From Basidiobolus ranarum (lineage: Eukaryota > Basidiobolomycota > Basidiobolomycetes > Basidiobolales), in the NCBI GenBank assembly GCA_040143965.1, contig JASJQH010007045.1:1-23256 (forward strand): DNA of 23,256 nucleotides, read 5' to 3'. This document shows, in pieces, positions 19,295 to 23,256 of this stretch (positions are counted from its first letter, which is position 1; every line of letters begins with the position of its first letter). The notes below the pieces were generated by a model. The model searched no databases. It saw only the letters and a list, made by a program, of their open reading frames with translations, and was not told where the DNA came from. The position numbers and the translations under genes were made by a program.

Positions 19295-20126
19295 AGTATA
19301 AGGATTGATTTATAACTTGTCTCATTTTATTGGCACTTTGCGTTCATTTTTATCGAGTATTTGCATATTAATAAATATATTTTGATTTTTTCCTTGAAAT
19401 GTAAAATGTCTATACTTAACGACAGAGGCAATTCCAAAAGCAATACCATGACAGTTGTGGACAAGTAAATTCCAACTACTGAATATCCATATTCATTTAA
19501 CCCACATATCCATCCATATGTTAGTCCGTTCGTGTAACAATGCTGTTTACTTTGCCTAAAAATGACTGCTAGAAGAGAGCTCATCTATAGTGATGGATTA
19601 ATACTAATTAAACAAATTCATTTGTATGGTTGATTTTGATTATTGATTTTAATATTTTGTACATGCACCGGTAACTACATAATGGCCCAAGCACCGTCCA
19701 TTCTGAGCGAACCTTTGTTACTAATTGGCTAGCAATGGATAGGATTTCCTAGATATAGTAGCTCCATTGAGTTCTCTTTGAAAACCTGTAATGCTAGTTG
19801 TTCAGATTCAGTAGATGATAAAAGCTCTACCTACTGCACATTAGTTAACTCATCTGTTTATAATAGTAGAATCTCTGATATATACTGAGGAACTAATCTT
19901 CAGTTCATTTTTATGCAGCAAAGAGTAATAACTAGCACTGCAACTTGCGTTTGAATATAAATCTTTCACTTGTCTGTCAGAGAATTTTAAATATTCTGCT
20001 CAATAATTCCACTTTTAGAAAATGTTAATCTGCTTGGATGTATTCATATCAGTTGTGCTTTAATAGTAATCTTCGACATTTACTCGGTTAATTAAACGGT
20101 TCAAAAAGGAATACATTATCACGACC
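19295..20126. other. Convergent AT-rich intergenic region
   Basis: About 830 bp between two secreted-protein genes. An AATAAA lies near 19370. No gene, repeat or RNA is recognised. Confidence 0.45.
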
Positions 20127-20648
20127 TTAGGCACCAAATACTTGAGTCCAATAATTCCCATTGGCAACATATCCAGAACCAAAGGAGGTAAACTGCGGAT
20201 TCAAAATGTTTTGTCGATGTCCAGCAGAATTCATCCAACCTTCCATAACGAGATCTATACTAGTGTAGCCCATGGCTACATTTTCTCCGATAGCACTCCA
20301 TTTAAATCCAGTTTCAGTGACTCGTGTACTCAAAGGTCTTCCAGGTTCATCATGGGTCATTTGGCCAACACGAGCTTGATAATCAGTATGCTTCTGAGCT
20401 GCTTGCACCAAGTTGATGTCCAGCTTCAGAGGTTCACCCCCATTTTGTTGACGTTGCTGATTAACTAAAGCGAGCATTTTTTGAAGATCACCATTTTCAG
20501 AGACTGTTGCGCTTACTGGAAATATCTTTCCTTTCCTTTGACGTCGGTTAGGGTGTTGAGTAAAACTAACATCTTCAGGGCCAGTAATAGCCTGTATAGC
20601 TTGTAGGAGAAGAAAGGTTAAGCAAATAAGGGTTATCCAGCTTTTCAT
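20127..20648 (-). CDS. Secreted CAP/SCP domain protein (PR-1-like)
   Basis: Single exon, 173 residues from the ATG at 20648; an in-frame TTG three codons earlier is not a likely start. The signal peptide is MKSWITLICLTFLLLQAIQA. A basic stretch (NRRQRKGK, 34-41) resembles a propeptide cleavage site. The CAP domain runs from about 55 to 173: LVNQQRQQNG opens it, and MTHD (His99), GENVAMGY (Glu122), MEGW (Glu137) and GHRQNILNP (His144) provide the conserved cavity residues. YWTQVFGA closes it at the C-terminus, as usual. Fungal CAP proteins bind sterols or fatty acids and help export them (yeast Pry proteins), or act in host interaction. There is no GPI signal. A minus-strand TATATAAAA lies at 20717-20725. 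Confidence 0.92.
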   Translation of the reverse strand: MKSWITLICLTFLLLQAIQAITGPEDVSFTQHPNRRQRKGKIFPVSATVSENGDLQKMLALVNQQRQQNGGEPLKLDINLVQAAQKHTDYQARVGQMTHDEPGRPLSTRVTETGFKWSAIGENVAMGYTSIDLVMEGWMNSAGHRQNILNPQFTSFGSGYVANGNYWTQVFGA

Positions 20649-20716
20649 GTTGCTCAATAGGATATATAGCTCTGAATTTGTGATTTTGGTGTATCTTTAG
20701 AGTATGCCCTCGATGA

Positions 20717-20725
20717 TTTTATATA
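20717..20725 (-). promoter_or_regulatory. TATA box of the CAP protein gene
   Basis: TATATAAAA on the minus strand, 69 bases before the ATG at 20648. Confidence 0.5.
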
Positions 20726-21409
20726 TGTCCAGGTAACCAACTTTGTGGTTCACTCGCCTACTCATAAAAGCAAGCAAAATTAACGGTTGAACCGGATGAC
20801 TTCCTAATGAAGCTTCTATTTTATTGAAAATGCAGCAGTAAGATTTATGGCTTCACTGAACATTAAACTTAAGGTGACTGGGATCTCCACAAGCACCTCT
20901 TCAGACTCCCGACTTGTCTGCGTATAGAAATAAGTCTACACAGGTACCAACACTATCGCACAAGAAAAGGAAACTAACCATAGAATGGTGTAACCATGAA
21001 GCAAAGAACTGCATTCTACCCAGCACCAGTCTTATTTCTCAATTATTAAGTTGACCTTATTATTAGATTGGCAAAACCTTCTCTTTCTATCATAAATTCA
21101 GTAAGAAGTTAGAATATGAACACAAGGAGATAAAAGTATCATACTTTGCATGTTGGATGTATATATAAATAGAAGCAAGAGTTTATTTTGAATAGTGGTC
21201 AATTCGAATGATCAAACAAATCGAAGTAACAGTCATTCGGTTTTGGCGATTAAAACAACCATTGATTGTTACCGTACAATCATAATGAAATTGAATTCAG
21301 AAGGAAATACTTAAGCAATATCTAAAAGATACTCGGTGAGCCATATTATCTCGAAGAACCAAAATCAGGCTGACATCTTCATGCCATTATCCTTACCGCC
21401 ATTGACTGT

Positions 21410-21634
21410 TTGGCTATATATAAATCTCCGCGGCATGATTCAGAAGTAAATGGAGACGCCGAGAATTCTGAAGATCTGAAAGGAATAAAAGAAAAGAGTG
21501 AGAAGATTATTCTCGAAACTCAAAATACTGTTGGAAAAGCTAGTAGGCACTTCACGCTCTTGGGTGACAGAAAACCCATCTTGGAAAATGTTAGTACTAA
21601 CGATATTCATTCTGACATGTTGAGAAATCGTTAA
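21410..21634 (+). pseudogene. Orphan open frame without an ATG (possible exon or gene remnant)
   Basis: A 74-codon frame runs to a TAA at 21632-21634. It begins near a TATATATAAA, and its only in-frame ATG is close to the end. The peptide is hydrophilic and charged (for example KGIKEKSEKIILETQN), unlike random AT-rich translation. It could be a last exon whose first exon I cannot find, a decayed gene, or chance. Upstream short ATG frames do not join it in frame with a convincing intron. No family is recognised. Confidence 0.2.
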
Positions 21635-22263
21635 AAGTTAGGAAGAAAACTGAACTTTGTCATACAAAATTCAAGCAATTATTTCTGCTATTTCCAATCT
21701 TGATTTGACCATCTGCATTTAACGAAGTGCTTAATCTTATCTAGTTGAATCCTTTTTAAGATTTCATCAGTATCCAAAATCACACCTATTTTGCATACCG
21801 AAATGGAGTTGCTAAAACTCTACTCATGGGTGCGTTGTCTGTTCTTGTTTCGGAAGAATCATCCAGCTTTTCAATATTCAGTCGGTAGTGAGATGGTATA
21901 GTGCATTTGAAGATGAATCGAGCTATTATTCAGCCTGAAGTTCAAGATGGAGAGAAATACAAAGCTTAGGTGTCCAAACAGGCCAAGCTAATCATGCCAT
22001 TTTACGCTTCGAACCCTTTGCTTACTTAGATTGTCACATAGGGGCATATAATAAAGATAAAGGGTTGCTGATCTTGAATGCACTCTGCTGTAGGATGTTA
22101 TTCACAAAATATCTTAGATCCGTACTCCTTTGAGCCCAAGATAATACACTCCTCGGAACTAGAACATTCAAGTCGCACATTGTGCTTATCAACGCACGGA
22201 GATATTTCGACCCTTCAACAAAGAGAAACCCTTGCTCAATGTTGAACAGCTGCAACAGTAACA

Positions 22264-22271
22264 TATATAAA
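22264..22271 (+). promoter_or_regulatory. TATA box of the six-Cys protein gene
   Basis: TATATAAA, about 310 bases before the start codon. The longer distance fits a leader with one or two introns (about 22328-22375 and 22509-22573); no ATG occurs between the TATA and the first of these. Confidence 0.4.
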
Positions 22272-22508
22272 GCCACAACTATTCTTTGAAATTTCTTATC
22301 ATTACTCCTGTTCTAGTTTTATCTCAGGTTAGTCTTTCTATTTTTTTCTCAGTATTAATACTATCACAATTGTAGGCCAATACGGTTTTTATGTTTCTTC
22401 AATGAATCAACAAATTTCCCTCTTACTCAACTTCTAATTTCTAGACCACATAAAGCCTCTCTCTAATTACGCACCACCTGAATTCCAAGAAACACCGCTG
22501 AGTTATAT

Positions 22509-22573
22509 GTAAGATCTTCGTAAATATTATCTATATTTCTTCTTTTCTTACCCCATTTTTTTTGCCCTGGCAG
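22509..22573 (+). other. Probable 5' leader intron of the six-Cys protein gene
   Basis: GTAAGA donor, pyrimidine-rich 3' part and CCCTGGCAG acceptor, 65 nt, ending 7 bases before the start codon. The exon before it is open in the same frame as the protein, so an N-terminal extension is possible but lacks an ATG. Confidence 0.45.
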
Positions 22574-22580
22574 TGTCATT

Positions 22581-22868
22581 ATGATGTTGAAATGTTTGAT
22601 CGTCACTGCTTGCCTTGCTGCCACAGTATATGGACAAGTCAATAGTATTTTTTGTCAGGCTAGATATATCACCAATGTTGCAACATGTGTAATCGGTGTG
22701 AAAGAATGTAACGCTGTAGAAGTCTTCAGTTCATGTGTTTGCGCCAACACTGGAGCAAAAGACAAGCTTCGATTATGCCTAGTTGCGTTGCTGAGTGATC
22801 CTAACTTTAGAGGAACTTTGACAACAGCTGATATCAATAGACTTGGGTCCGGCAATGCCAGAAGATAG
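22581..22868 (+). CDS. Small secreted six-cysteine protein (unknown)
   Basis: 95 residues with two adjacent start codons (MM). The signal peptide MMLKCLIVTACLAATVYG is followed by a mature part of about 77 residues with six cysteines spaced C25-x10-C36-x6-C43-x8-C52-x-C54-x11-C66. The even number and the CxC suggest three disulfides. The tail after Cys66 is cysteine-free and ends basic (GNARR). The pattern differs from hydrophobins (eight Cys with CC pairs) and from eight-Cys CFEM domains. Small secreted cysteine-rich proteins in fungi are often effectors, antimicrobial or wall proteins; none of these can be assigned here. The reading frame and signal peptide make a real gene likely. Confidence 0.7.
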   Translation: MMLKCLIVTACLAATVYGQVNSIFCQARYITNVATCVIGVKECNAVEVFSSCVCANTGAKDKLRLCLVALLSDPNFRGTLTTADINRLGSGNARR

Positions 22869-23256
22869 AACTGAAATAGACATTACTGCAAATTCAAACT
22901 TTCTTCTAGTTGCGATGATACTAATGTTATGTGAAATACCACTCAAACTTCCAATCATTCAACTCTTTCCATGTCATCTCATGAATGATTTTATATCAAG
23001 CCTTGTTGATCATCCCCATTTATACTCTAGGATAAATCTCATAATACAGTGTTTTAATCTAAAATGAGAGATTTAAAACAATCAATAATAAATGTCATTT
23101 CATAAAATAAATGGTACGATCGCAAAAAATTGGAGATGAGTGGACAAAACTGATAAAAGTGTTTAGGGGATTTGGAAGTGTTTTGGACAAGATTTGGATT
23201 TGTGAATTAGACACTTAAGTTTTATTGAATTGAATATGTCCTATTTATAGTTTACT
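22869..23256. other. 3' flank to window end
   Basis: AT-rich DNA with AATAAA-type signals around 23085-23110 that could end the six-Cys transcript. No gene is seen. Confidence 0.45.

Larger units (their letters stand above)
20649..22580. other. Long intergenic region, 1.9 kb
   Basis: Holds the CAP promoter (-), a plus-strand TATATAAATAG near 21165, an orphan open frame (21410-21634) and the promoter and 5' leader of the six-Cys protein (+). No complete gene is recognised. Short ORFs at 21803-21901 and elsewhere lack motifs. Confidence 0.45.

Noticed and set aside
22034-22276. Minus-strand 80-codon ORF
   Set aside because: It starts with GTG, overlaps the TATA box of the six-Cys gene and shows no motif. 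A decayed gene fragment cannot be excluded.
1-23256. tRNA, rRNA, CRISPR array, intact transposon
   Set aside because: No T-arm/anticodon pattern, rRNA core, spacer array, terminal inverted repeats with transposase, or reverse transcriptase was seen on reading both strands. A tRNAscan or RepeatMasker run would settle this.

Overview
This window reads as nuclear DNA of an early-diverging, zygomycete-type fungus. Most likely it is Mucoromycota; related lineages cannot be excluded without searches. The reasons are: short spliceosomal introns (about 50-130 bp) with GT...AG ends and TACTAAC/TACTGAC-like branch points, moderately AT-rich intergenic DNA, TATA boxes 40-90 bp before start codons, CCCTAA/TTAGGG telomere-type motifs, a fungal THI5 pyrimidine synthase, a TORC2-type Ypk/Gad8 kinase, a GT49 glycosyltransferase and a eukaryotic TPP riboswitch. 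I rebuilt exon structures by hand from splice signals, reading phase and family expectations. All stated exon sums are in frame, but none is confirmed by transcripts.

Layout, left to right. 1-87: probable 3' end of an upstream gene (+). 730-2692: microsomal cytochrome P450 (+, six exons). 3031-4128: intronless gene (-) for a disordered protein made of twelve ~31-residue repeats. 4718-5320: secreted M15-family metallopeptidase (-), a bacterial cell-wall-hydrolase type of enzyme. 6487-8226: mitochondrial PPR protein (+). 8608-9857: serine alpha/beta hydrolase (-, five exons). 9858-11073: divergent intergenic region dotted with telomere-like repeats. 11074-13255: Ypk1/Gad8-like AGC kinase (+, ten exons). 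14124-15607: GT49 LARGE-like glycosyltransferase (+). 15721-15842 (-): TPP riboswitch aptamer. 15939-17153: THI5/NMT1 (-, four exons). 18632-19294: secreted protein with a duplicated Cys-framed module (+). 20127-20648: secreted CAP/PR-1-like protein (-). 22581-22868: small six-cysteine secreted protein (+).

The genes do not form one pathway. The right third is rich in small secreted proteins, and the M15 peptidase on the left is also secreted. The one tightly linked regulatory unit is THI5 with its riboswitch. The aptamer lies about 96 nt after the THI5 stop codon, on the same strand and just before an AATAAATAAA polyadenylation-type signal. This places it in the 3' UTR, not in a 5' leader intron as in the well-known fungal cases. 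A perfect CCCTTACTAAC branch-point-like element lies between the stop codon and the aptamer, and its CCCTTAC part is complementary to two GTAAGGG copies inside the aptamer. This is the most notable observation in the window.
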